36,302 nt of DNA from Deinococcus sp. (GTDB lineage: Bacteria; Deinococcota; Deinococci; Deinococcales; Deinococcaceae), in assembly GCF_018260405.1 (NCBI RefSeq), contig NZ_JAGLBG010000013.1:1-36302 (forward strand). Direction: 5' to 3'. Positions within the stretch are counted from its first letter, which is position 1; every line of letters begins with the position of its first letter. Made by a program: the position numbers and the translations under genes. Below the pieces are notes generated by a model. It saw nothing but the letters and a program-made list of their open reading frames with translations, did not search any database and was not told where the DNA came from. Shown one piece after another: positions 1-11,357 of the stretch.

Positions 1-373
1 AGGTCGCTAGGGTAAGCTGCGCGTTCCACCGTTAAAGCCTAAAACATTTCCCATGGTTAGGGCCTCAGACAGCCTCTAAACACGAGCATGACACTTCAGC
101 AACATGTTCAGGATTTCCATTGCGGCTTATCGGGCGCTCTGGGAAGATTCCAAGAAGTACGCTCCGGCCCAAAGCGTAGATACCGTTGCGAGCGTGACCC
201 GGCCCCTCATACGGGCTTATACGAACTGCCGCCTTTTTCGTTGATAACCCGCCCAGCCACCTGGCGGCCAACTCCACGTCCGGAACCCGTTTCTCTCCTG
301 CTGGCCCAGCGGCGCAGCTCTAAGAGTCCGTAAATTGCACCCAGTTCTCGGCTTGCTAGCCTGATAGGTTCTA
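1..373. other. gene-free flank downstream of gyrB
   Basis: Short open frames exist on both strands, but none has a recognisable product, ribosome site or -10 box, and their translations look like random GC-rich reading. The stretch 37-52 (GCCTAAAACATTTCCC) reappears almost exactly, in reverse, at 15625-15641. I see no RNA gene. Confidence 0.5.
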
Positions 374-487
374 GGGCATTGCCAAAAGACGTTGCCTGGT
401 GGCCTGGCCCCCTCCCCCGTTGCCCCGCCAGGCCCTCTCCCACAAGGGGGAGGGTCAACAGCGCAAAACATTCTTATGTCAAATGCT

Positions 488-488
<1 letters not shown>
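374..488. repeat. MITE-like element abutting the gyrB stop codon
   Basis: The ends are imperfect inverted repeats. Read inward from the left it begins GGGCATTGCCAAAAGA; read inward from the right, GAGCATTTGACATAAGA. TA lies on both sides (372-373 and 489-490). Inside is a hairpin CCCTCTCCC-ACAA-GGGGGAGGG (433-454). The right end resembles the left end of the element at 21929-22060. It has no coding capacity. The element's last base plus the flanking TA form the gyrB stop codon. The family name is unknown to me; calling it a MITE is an inference from its structure. Confidence 0.6.
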
Positions 489-2587
<2,099 letters not shown>

Positions 2588-2672
2588 GGTGCTCCTGATC
2601 TACGGCCTGAAGCCGCGTGGATCGTCAATCATTGAACAGAGGGCCGCACATTACGGTCCCCTTGAGGCTTCC

Positions 2673-2701
2673 AGTATACTATCGCCAGTGAAATGGGTCA
2701 A
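2673..2701 (-). promoter_or_regulatory. gyrB promoter, sigma-70 type
   Basis: On the minus strand -35 TTGACC (2696-2701) and -10 TATACT (2673-2678) are separated by exactly 17 bases. Transcription would start near 2665, giving a leader of about 80 bases that carries an AGGAG ribosome site. This is the best consensus promoter in the window. Confidence 0.85.
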
Positions 2702-2856
2702 GCTTATTACGCTATGGACAGAATAAATCTCCCGTTTCTTGTAGGGTGGAGCAGATGAAAAACGCCGTTCTACTGGCTGTTTTGTCTGGCGTCTCAGCCG
2801 GGGCCAGAAAAGTGCCGCTTCCGGTTACGGCGCCTGACCGTCAGAATGAGAGGCCG

Positions 2857-4914
2857 ATGCGTGTCCTCCCTCGCCGCCGTAAGCCGCTGTACGGCCCCCT
2901 TCTGGGCCTGGCCCTCTGTGCAGGATGTTGTGCCGGAAAGGCCAGCGCCCTGACGCCCGCGCCGCCCAGCATAAGCTGCGCGCTGCCCAGCGGCCCCCTG
3001 CCGACCCGTACCCGCGCTATCTTCTTGTTAGACACCAGCGGCAGCATGCGGGGGTTAGGCGACGGCAAGGCTGACATTTTCAAAGAGGTCAAGCAGGCGA
3101 TTCTGGCCTACGTCGAAAGCGTCAAGCCCGACCAGCTGGAGGTTATGACCTTCGACAGCGGGCTGCACCAGCGTAAGAGCTACCAGCTGCCCGGCGATCA
3201 GACCCGGCTGATCAGCGACCTGAAGGCACTGACCGCCGAGGGCAGCAAGACCTATCTGTACAGCAGCCTGAATGCCGCCCTCAGTCCCCTCAAGAGCGAC
3301 GGCGCATTTATGACCAGCGTGTACGTGCTGACCGACGGCATAGACAACGAGGTCGGCGGCAAGGTCACAGCGCAGCAGGCCATCTCATCGTTCAAAAACC
3401 GTGGGCCGCTCGACAGCCTGACCTACATCGCGCTGGGCACGGCCATTCCTCAGGAGGCGCAGCAGGCCATTTTGCAAAGCGATTACGCCAGTGGCCTGAC
3501 CATGCCCGTGGGTGGTGTGCCCGATCTGGTTGGCGACGGTATCGGCACCGAGCGGGTTATTGTTACCGACGCCAGCCGTGTGCCCGCGCCCTACGCCGAC
3601 GGCACGCCTCTGAACCTGTCCAGTCATGTAAGTGGGCTGGACCTGCTTGACCACACGGCGCACGGGGGCGTCGCCAGTCTGCGTGCCCCGGCGCGGCTGC
3701 CCTACGGCACGCCCGCGCTACTGTGTGCCCCGCGAGCCATAACGCCCGGAGCCAAACTGATCGGGGGCCGCCCACGCTACACCCTGCTGGAGCTGAACCT
3801 GGGGCAAGAAGGCACCGGCATGCGCTGGCTGAACCCCGGCGCCGACCGCGCCCTGAACCCCGGCGAAAGCGTGACCCTGCGCTACTGGGCGGCCCCGACC
3901 CTCAATCTGGAAGGCCCGCTGGTCGGGCTACACCTGCCCGCCGGAGCCAACGGGCTGGATGGCAGCGTCGAGCGGCTGCCCAGTTCGCGCTTTTTCACTG
4001 TGCGGCTGCGGAACACCGGCAGTCAGGTGAGCCAAAACATCACCCCGCGCCTGATGCTGGGCAGTGGCCGTAGTGTGGAGCTGCCCGCCATCTCGGTCGG
4101 TACTGGAACCGCTCCGGCAGGCACGCCGCCCAACGTGCTGGCCCCCACCGAACCTGACCCCAGCGTGCAGGGCAGGCGCGGCGTTGCGGCCTGGAAAATC
4201 GGGCTGCTGGCGCTGGTCTTGCTAGGTCTGGCGCTGCTGGGCTTCGGGCTGCTGCTGCGGCGGGCGCGGCGTCCCCGCAAACCGGTGGTGCCCCAGCTGA
4301 TTGGCACGGCTATTCCAACGGTCAAGGGAATCGAGTACGGCGAGGACCGGCTGCTTTCGCTGGTGTCGGACAGGGGCGAGGTCAGTTCGGTTCAGACGCC
4401 GCTGGGCGGCCCCTTCGACCTGGGGATGCTGGCTAAAGTGCCGCTGCTGAGCGGAATGCGGGCCGAGCAGAATCTCGACGGAATGCGGCTGCTCAACATT
4501 CCCGCCGACATCGAGGTCAGCCAGGGCACCCGCCTGCTGCACGCGGGCGACCTGATCCGGCCCGGTACGCTGCTAGGCGTGGCGATTGCCCAGCGTGCCC
4601 GCGCTCCACACGCGCCGCTGGGGTCGCTGGTGGGCCTGGGGCTGCCGCTGACGCTGAGAACCGAGGGCGTTACCTTGCATGTCTGCGGGCCATACGGCGT
4701 TCACGCCCTGATGATTCATCCGGGGATTACCGATCTGGGCGACGAATTCCGCGCTCCGGCGCTGACTGGCCTCAAGGTCAGTGTCAGCGGGCCGAACATC
4801 CTGCTGGCCGACTTGCCGCACGGCATGACCATCACCCGCCCCGGTGAGGACGCGCCGCTGCGCCCCGGCACCTACCTGCCCGCCGAGAGTCTACTGACGC
4901 TCCCGGAAGCTTAA
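2857..4914 (+). CDS. von Willebrand factor A domain membrane protein
   Basis: Probably an envelope protein whose VWA domain binds a metal ion and a protein partner; the partner is unknown. From the ATG at 2857 it has a signal peptide (basic RRRK, hydrophobic run, cleavage near GKASA). The VWA domain follows with the MIDAS motif DTSGS (about residue 59 from this start) and the TDGIDN motif. After a beta-rich region, one transmembrane helix (around 4195-4260, LLALVLLGLALLGFGLLL) is followed by a basic stop-transfer stretch and about 200 residues predicted cytoplasmic. Start is ambiguous: the frame stays open to an ATG at 2755 (GGTGGAG upstream) and a GTG at 2746, which would add a second hydrophobic N-terminus, MKNAVLLAVLSGVSAGA. 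The next gene begins 13 bases downstream, so the two are probably co-transcribed. Confidence 0.85.
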   Translation: MRVLPRRRKPLYGPLLGLALCAGCCAGKASALTPAPPSISCALPSGPLPTRTRAIFLLDTSGSMRGLGDGKADIFKEVKQAILAYVESVKPDQLEVMTFDSGLHQRKSYQLPGDQTRLISDLKALTAEGSKTYLYSSLNAALSPLKSDGAFMTSVYVLTDGIDNEVGGKVTAQQAISSFKNRGPLDSLTYIALGTAIPQEAQQAILQSDYASGLTMPVGGVPDLVGDGIGTERVIVTDASRVPAPYADGTPLNLSSHVSGLDLLDHTAHGGVASLRAPARLPYGTPALLCAPRAITPGAKLIGGRPRYTLLELNLGQEGTGMRWLNPGADRALNPGESVTLRYWAAPTLNLEGPLVGLHLPAGANGLDGSVERLPSSRFFTVRLRNTGSQVSQNITPRLMLGSGRSVELPAISVGTGTAPAGTPPNVLAPTEPDPSVQGRRGVAAWKIGLLALVLLGLALLGFGLLLRRARRPRKPVVPQLIGTAIPTVKGIEYGEDRLLSLVSDRGEVSSVQTPLGGPFDLGMLAKVPLLSGMRAEQNLDGMRLLNIPADIEVSQGTRLLHAGDLIRPGTLLGVAIAQRARAPHAPLGSLVGLGLPLTLRTEGVTLHVCGPYGVHALMIHPGITDLGDEFRAPALTGLKVSVSGPNILLADLPHGMTITRPGEDAPLRPGTYLPAESLLTLPEA

Positions 4915-4927
4915 GGACGCCCCCATC

Positions 4928-5419
4928 ATGGACTTTCTGAAACTGATTCACGACCTCGAAATCCCCAACCTGTTTCCGCAGCTGCCGCCACTGCTTCCCA
5001 CGCCACTGGCGCTATTCACCTTTGTCCTTTTCGTGTGGAGCTTCGGGCCCGCGCTGAAAACGCAGGTGCGGTTCGGCTTTCTGGTGTGGCTGCGCCTGAC
5101 GTGGGCGGCGTTCTTGCTTCCAGCCGTTACGGGGGTGATTCTGGCGGTCGGTGGGCTGAAGGTCGCCAGCGCCACCGATGTCGGCCACGGCCTGACCCGG
5201 TACGGCTACAAGGTAGACCCTGTGCGCGACGGCGAACACCTGATGTACACGGCTTTTGCCCTGGTCAGCCTCTACCTGATTGAGATGCTGATCAAGGGAG
5301 GCATGATCGAACACAAGAAGGGCCTGAAATACCTGCCCGCCGTAACGCTGTTTCTGTACGGCGCTGCTTACATGGTCGGGCGAGTGGCGGTGTTTCCGGG
5401 AAATAACGTGGGCCACTGA
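4928..5419 (+). CDS. small integral membrane protein, unknown function
   Basis: 163 residues with about four hydrophobic segments: one near residues 28-45, one in the LTWAAFLLPAVTGVILAVGG region, one in LMYTAFALVSLYLIEML, and a last one in YLPAVTLFLYGAAYMVG. The loops carry basic residues (IEHKKGLK). I do not recognise a family. It starts 13 bases after the VWA gene stop, in the same direction, so the pair is likely an operon and this protein may sit in the same membrane complex; that is inference from position. The nearest purine-rich site (AAGGA in the VWA stop region) lies rather far from the ATG. Confidence 0.85.
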   Translation: MDFLKLIHDLEIPNLFPQLPPLLPTPLALFTFVLFVWSFGPALKTQVRFGFLVWLRLTWAAFLLPAVTGVILAVGGLKVASATDVGHGLTRYGYKVDPVRDGEHLMYTAFALVSLYLIEMLIKGGMIEHKKGLKYLPAVTLFLYGAAYMVGRVAVFPGNNVGH

Positions 5420-5522
5420 ACTCAGGATTTCGGGGTGGCTCATTGCACGCTGAACAATTTTGGTAGATGTACGGCTCGGTCGGGGCGAGGTTTCCCTCCA
5501 CCCTTGCGGGGGCTTTAGCTGG

Positions 5523-5579
5523 TTGCACGGCGGGTTTTGGCGCTTTTCCCAGACCCGCATCACTGTAGCCGGGAGCTCC
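5523..5579 (+). repeat. palindromic intergenic repeat, copy A
   Basis: Matches copy C (11059-11114, opposite strand) at roughly 80-85% over about 57 bases and copy B (35504-35553) over its core GGCGCTTTTCCCAGA. Outer arms GCGGGT and ACCCGC can pair around the conserved core, and GGGAGCTCCC at the right end is self-complementary. It is noncoding and lies between two genes. Confidence 0.6.
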
Positions 5580-5652
5580 CTAGAAGGTCAAAAAAACCTC
5601 TTCCACGCAAAGTGGGCGGCGTGGAACTGCCCCCGGAACGCAGCAGATGCAC

Positions 5653-5658
5653 TAGACT
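5653..5658 (+). promoter_or_regulatory. -10 box TAGACT of a leaderless-type promoter
   Basis: TAGACT ends 8 bases before the ATG at 5667, so transcription would begin at or next to the start codon. No Shine-Dalgarno sequence lies between (gcctgcaa). No good -35 is visible. The same box at the same distance precedes the MFS gene. Confidence 0.55.
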
Positions 5659-5666
5659 GCCTGCAA

Positions 5667-6059
<393 letters not shown>

Positions 6060-6176
6060 CTGGGCACCACTTGATGACTGGGCACCTGATAGACGCCCCG
6101 AAGCGGCCGCACCTGCTGCGCTCTCGTCTCCCCGGTCGGCCACGGCTTAAGCGCGTCGCGTGCCGGGTCACTGCTC

Positions 6177-6182
6177 TAGACT
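6177..6182 (+). promoter_or_regulatory. -10 box TAGACT of the MFS gene
   Basis: TAGACT ends 8 bases before the ATG at 6191. The context GCTCTAGACT is identical to that in front of xpt (13337-13346). The intervening tggggaag is purine-rich, so weak Shine-Dalgarno use is possible if transcription starts further up. Confidence 0.5.
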
Positions 6183-6190
6183 TGGGGAAG

Positions 6191-7513
<1,323 letters not shown>

Positions 7514-7598
7514 CCGTTTTTTTAGACAATCTGAGGGCTTCCTTAAAAGGGTGGTCTAGGCCCATATTTAGGAAGTATCTAGGCTTCAGAGTAGAGTC

Positions 7599-8108
7599 AT
7601 GAGCGAACAATCCAGCCAGCAGCCCACGCGTGAAGAGGCCGTCAATATCATCGCAGGGTTCATCAAGGACATCAAATTTGCCATGCTAAGCACCGTCAAT
7701 GATGCGGGCCATATCCACGCCCGCCCGATGACGACCCAGCAGCAGGAGTTCGACGGCGACCTGTGGTTTCTGGGGGCCAAAGACAGCGAGTACGCAGCCG
7801 ACCTGAAGAGCCGTCCCCAGGTGAACGTCAGTTACGCCTCGGCGGAAAAGGGCGAATTCGTGAGCATCACTGGCACCGGCGAACTAATTGATGACCGGGC
7901 CAAGCTTGACGAACTGTGGAGCGATTTTTACAAGGCGTACTACCCCGAAGGCAAGGAAGACCCGAACATCCAGCTGATCAAGGTTAGCGCCCACGGAGCC
8001 GAATTCTGGGAAAGCGAAGGCAAGGCCCGCAGCATCTTTGAACTAGCCAAGGGCATGCTCAAGCACGAGCAGGCCAATATGGGCCAGAACGGCACCGTCA
8101 AGCTCTAA
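7599..8108 (+). CDS. pyridoxamine 5'-phosphate oxidase-like (general stress protein 26 family)
   Basis: 169-residue flavin-binding split-barrel protein of the general stress protein 26 type. The N-terminal part FAMLSTVNDAGHIHARPM followed by DLWFLGAKDSEYAADL is characteristic of the family, as are NVSYAS and the SITGTGEL strand. The FDGDLWF and FYKAYYPEG regions complete the fold. Members bind FMN, FAD or F420 and are linked to stress survival; the substrate is generally unknown. There is no signal peptide, so it is cytoplasmic. No clear Shine-Dalgarno lies before the ATG; TAGGCT (7580-7585) and TAGAGT (7592-7597) are possible -10 boxes for a very short leader. It converges on the DUF4142 gene. 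Confidence 0.9.
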   Translation: MSEQSSQQPTREEAVNIIAGFIKDIKFAMLSTVNDAGHIHARPMTTQQQEFDGDLWFLGAKDSEYAADLKSRPQVNVSYASAEKGEFVSITGTGELIDDRAKLDELWSDFYKAYYPEGKEDPNIQLIKVSAHGAEFWESEGKARSIFELAKGMLKHEQANMGQNGTVKL

Positions 8109-8467
8109 GTCCATAGGTCACTCAGGGCCGTCTGTGTGACACTGTTCAGCAGCGCACCATCTAGCCCGCATCCTGAACAGCATTCAGGCAGGTAGCACCA
8201 TCAAGGCCAATGGATACGCGATTTACGCCGGGAGGCCCGCCACACACGCACACGTCACCATAGTTCACGGTGACGTGTGTGTGTGGTGCTTGCTCTGCCC
8301 GTGTCCATATTCCTAGAGGGGCCTCTAGCCGCGCTCGCTGGTGGCCCCCCAACTTGGCCTTCTTTCAGGCCACGCACAACATTTCTGTTGCCGGTTTTGA
8401 CTGCTAGATCTGAGATTGACCCTAGTTCTGACCTCAGCTCTCCGGAATCCGGACTGAGCCGCTTAGT
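8109..8467. other. convergent intergenic region with inverted repeats
   Basis: 359 bases between two convergent genes, without a supported gene. They hold a long hairpin (8240-8286), the palindrome CTAGAGG-GG-CCTCTAG (8313-8328), and CTGTTCAG and CTGAACAG as an inverted pair near 8150-8180. No T-tract follows, so conventional intrinsic terminators are not evident. Confidence 0.5.
8240..8286. repeat. long near-perfect stem-loop
   Basis: Left arm CCACACAC, two unpaired bases, ACACGTCACC; nine-base loop ATAGTTCAC; right arm GGTGACGTGT then GTGTGTGG. The 18-bp stem has one two-base bulge. It lies between convergent genes and could stop or stabilise both transcripts, but no T-run follows on either strand. 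Confidence 0.65.
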
Positions 8468-8959
8468 TCAACGCGGCAACTGGAGAGCGTGATCCCAGTG
8501 CATGCGAACCGTGGGTTTGGCGGCGCTGATCGTGTTCTGCAAGACCGGGTTGGCCTGCCTCGCCCGGCTGTACTTATCGAACAGCTGGTAGGTCTCGTTA
8601 TGCGACTTGATCATCTGCTGGCGGTAGACCGTATTGAAATGGCGACCGGAAAGGCGCAGGTTCCTGAGCATATCTGCCTGCTTATACGTCACGGTCTTGG
8701 GGAGCGTCATCGCGGAGTCGGCCTGAGCCACAGCCCATTTGACGTTTGCGCCGAGTTTCCGGTGGTCACGCAGCATCATGTTGGCGTAGTAACGGACATC
8801 CGGAGCAGCACTCATCCGCAGGGCTAGGCGGGCTGCTTGCATCTCATAGTTGTTGCCACGAACGGCGTTGGCAAGAAAAACCCGGTCTGTCCCGGTCAGG
8901 CCAGCAGCCGAGGCGGTAGCAAGAGAACTGAGCAGCACCAGCGAGAGTATTTTTTTCAT
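8468..8959 (-). CDS. secreted DUF4142 (ferritin-like fold) protein
   Basis: 163 residues. An N-terminal signal peptide (MKKILSLVLLSSLATASA) with an Ala-rich cleavage site around residue 18 indicates export. The mature part is all-helical and fits DUF4142: FLANAVRGNNYEMQAARLAL, then DVRYYANMMLRDHRKLG, then a C-terminal SHNETYQLFDKY and HWDHAL. Family members are predicted four-helix, ferritin-like proteins of unknown function that are common in extracytoplasmic settings. The His residues of the RDHRK, SHNE and HWDH motifs are present. The upstream region shows no strong ribosome site. It converges on the stress-protein gene. Confidence 0.82.
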   Translation of the reverse strand: MKKILSLVLLSSLATASAAGLTGTDRVFLANAVRGNNYEMQAARLALRMSAAPDVRYYANMMLRDHRKLGANVKWAVAQADSAMTLPKTVTYKQADMLRNLRLSGRHFNTVYRQQMIKSHNETYQLFDKYSRARQANPVLQNTISAAKPTVRMHWDHALQLPR

Positions 8960-9140
8960 GTCTCTACCATGCGCCGGAAGTTTCAGGAAAAGGTGATCTG
9001 TGAAGCGTGCTCGCCTTATCTCTCATCTCATGTGACCTGCAGCCTAGCTGAGCAGCGGTCGAAGCCGTCCTGCCGGTAGTTTCACAACGCCAGATCAACA
9101 CGCAGGCCCGGCAAATCACGCCCCGCAAACACAACTGCAC

Positions 9141-9146
9141 TAGCAT
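9141..9146 (+). promoter_or_regulatory. -10 box TAGCAT of the crotonase gene
   Basis: TAGCAT ends 6 bases before the ATG at 9153 (agggtc between). This is the leaderless-type spacing; no separate Shine-Dalgarno or consensus -35 is visible. Confidence 0.5.
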
Positions 9147-9152
9147 AGGGTC

Positions 9153-9962
9153 ATGACCCAACATGATCTGCTTCTGGATGAGTTCGACTTCGAGAACATC
9201 ACGCTCGACCAGCACGGCCCACTGGTGGTACTGACAGTGAACCGTCCCAAGGCCCTCAACGCCCTGAACGGCGAAACCATCGGGGAGATTTCGCAGGCGC
9301 TCGACATGATTGCCGACAATGCCGAGATCAGCGCCCTGATCATCACGGGCGGCGGAGAAAAGGCGTTTGTGGCGGGGGCCGACATCAGCGAACTGGCTGC
9401 CGTAGACGGCGTGTATGGGGGCCGCGAGGTGTCGCTCGCCGGGCAAGACCTGATGAACCAGGTCAGTACCCTGCCCATTCCGGTCATCGCGGCCATCGGA
9501 GGTTTTGCGCTGGGCGGCGGCCTGGAACTGGCGCTGGCCTGCGACGTGCGTGTGGCTTCGCCTAAGGCCAAATTGGGCCTGCCAGAAGTGACGCTAGGCC
9601 TCATTCCCGGCTACGGCGGCACGCAGCGCCTCGCACGCCTGATCGGGGCGGGGCGGGCACTGGACATGATGCTCACGGCGCGCCAGGTCGGGGCCGAGGA
9701 AGCCCTGAGCATGGGCCTGGTCAATTATGTGGCCGACGACGCACTAAGCAAGGCGCGGGAGGTGGCCGAGCAGATGATCAAAAATGCCCCGATTGCCCTA
9801 TCGCTGGTTAAAGAAGCGGTGCGGCGCGGCCTGGACACCGGGCTGGACGCGGGCCTGGAAATCGAGGCCGACCTGTTTGGCATGGTGGTGGCGACCAAGG
9901 ACTTCCGCGAAGGCACCAGCGCCTTCCTGGAAAAACGCAGGGCCGACTTTAAAGGAGAATAA
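9153..9962 (+). CDS. enoyl-CoA hydratase / crotonase family protein
   Basis: 269 residues. Likely hydrates trans-2-enoyl-CoA to 3-hydroxyacyl-CoA in fatty-acid or butyryl-CoA metabolism. The crotonase fold is complete: VNRPKALNAL, the oxyanion loop AFVAGADISEL, AIGGFALGGGLELALACD and GLPEVTLGLIPGYGGTQRL. Both catalytic glutamates are present, Glu125 (GGGLE) and Glu145 (LPE), 20 residues apart as in rat mitochondrial hydratase (Glu144 and Glu164). This favours a true hydratase over other crotonase-fold activities. The N-terminus carries about 15 extra residues (MTQHDLLLDEFDFEN) before the usual beginning. The HD-hydrolase gene follows after 3 bases, with its ribosome site inside the last codons of this gene, so they form an operon. 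Confidence 0.92.
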   Translation: MTQHDLLLDEFDFENITLDQHGPLVVLTVNRPKALNALNGETIGEISQALDMIADNAEISALIITGGGEKAFVAGADISELAAVDGVYGGREVSLAGQDLMNQVSTLPIPVIAAIGGFALGGGLELALACDVRVASPKAKLGLPEVTLGLIPGYGGTQRLARLIGAGRALDMMLTARQVGAEEALSMGLVNYVADDALSKAREVAEQMIKNAPIALSLVKEAVRRGLDTGLDAGLEIEADLFGMVVATKDFREGTSAFLEKRRADFKGE

Positions 9963-9965
9963 ACC

Positions 9966-11054
<1,089 letters not shown>

Positions 11055-11058
11055 TAAG

Positions 11059-11114
11059 GCGCTCTTGGCTACAGTTGCGCGGGTCTGGCAAAAGCGCCTA
11101 AGCCCGCTGTGCAA
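11059..11114 (-). repeat. palindromic intergenic repeat, copy C
   Basis: The reverse complement aligns with copy A at 5523-5579: TTGCAC-GCGGG-GGCGCTTTT-CCAGACCCGC-ACTGTAGCC-GAGC in the same order with no gap I can see. It begins 5 bases after the HD gene stop. Confidence 0.6.
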
Positions 11115-11340
11115 GCAACTCTGGGCGGTTCACTTTTACCGAGGGCTGCTTAAGGGCAAGCGAGTGAAAGCGACCTTCCTGGCTACTCATCCCATGGTGG
11201 CGACAGGCGCCGGTCTACCCTCCCCCCTCGGTTGACGCTTTGCCCCGCAGAGCATAGGATGCCGAAGTCTTCCAAACCTTCCAGCCGACTTTGAGTACAG
11301 AGCCGGTGTGGTCTTGTTCACCATGAGTCAGCTCCGGGTC

Positions 11341-11348
11341 TATACACT
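11341..11348 (+). promoter_or_regulatory. -10 region TATACACT of the VanW-family gene
   Basis: TATACA (11341-11346) or the overlapping TACACT (11343-11348) lies 9-11 bases before the ATG. A GGAG follows it (11349-11352), so the message would be very short-leadered and may still use a ribosome site. A weak -35, TTCACC, is about 18 bases upstream. Confidence 0.45.
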
Positions 11349-11357
11349 GGAGAACTG

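Larger units (their letters stand above)
11055..11357. other. intergenic region upstream of the VanW-family gene
   Basis: Contains repeat copy C at its left end and the VanW-family promoter at its right end. I see nothing else supported; a short open frame here has no features of a gene. Confidence 0.5.
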
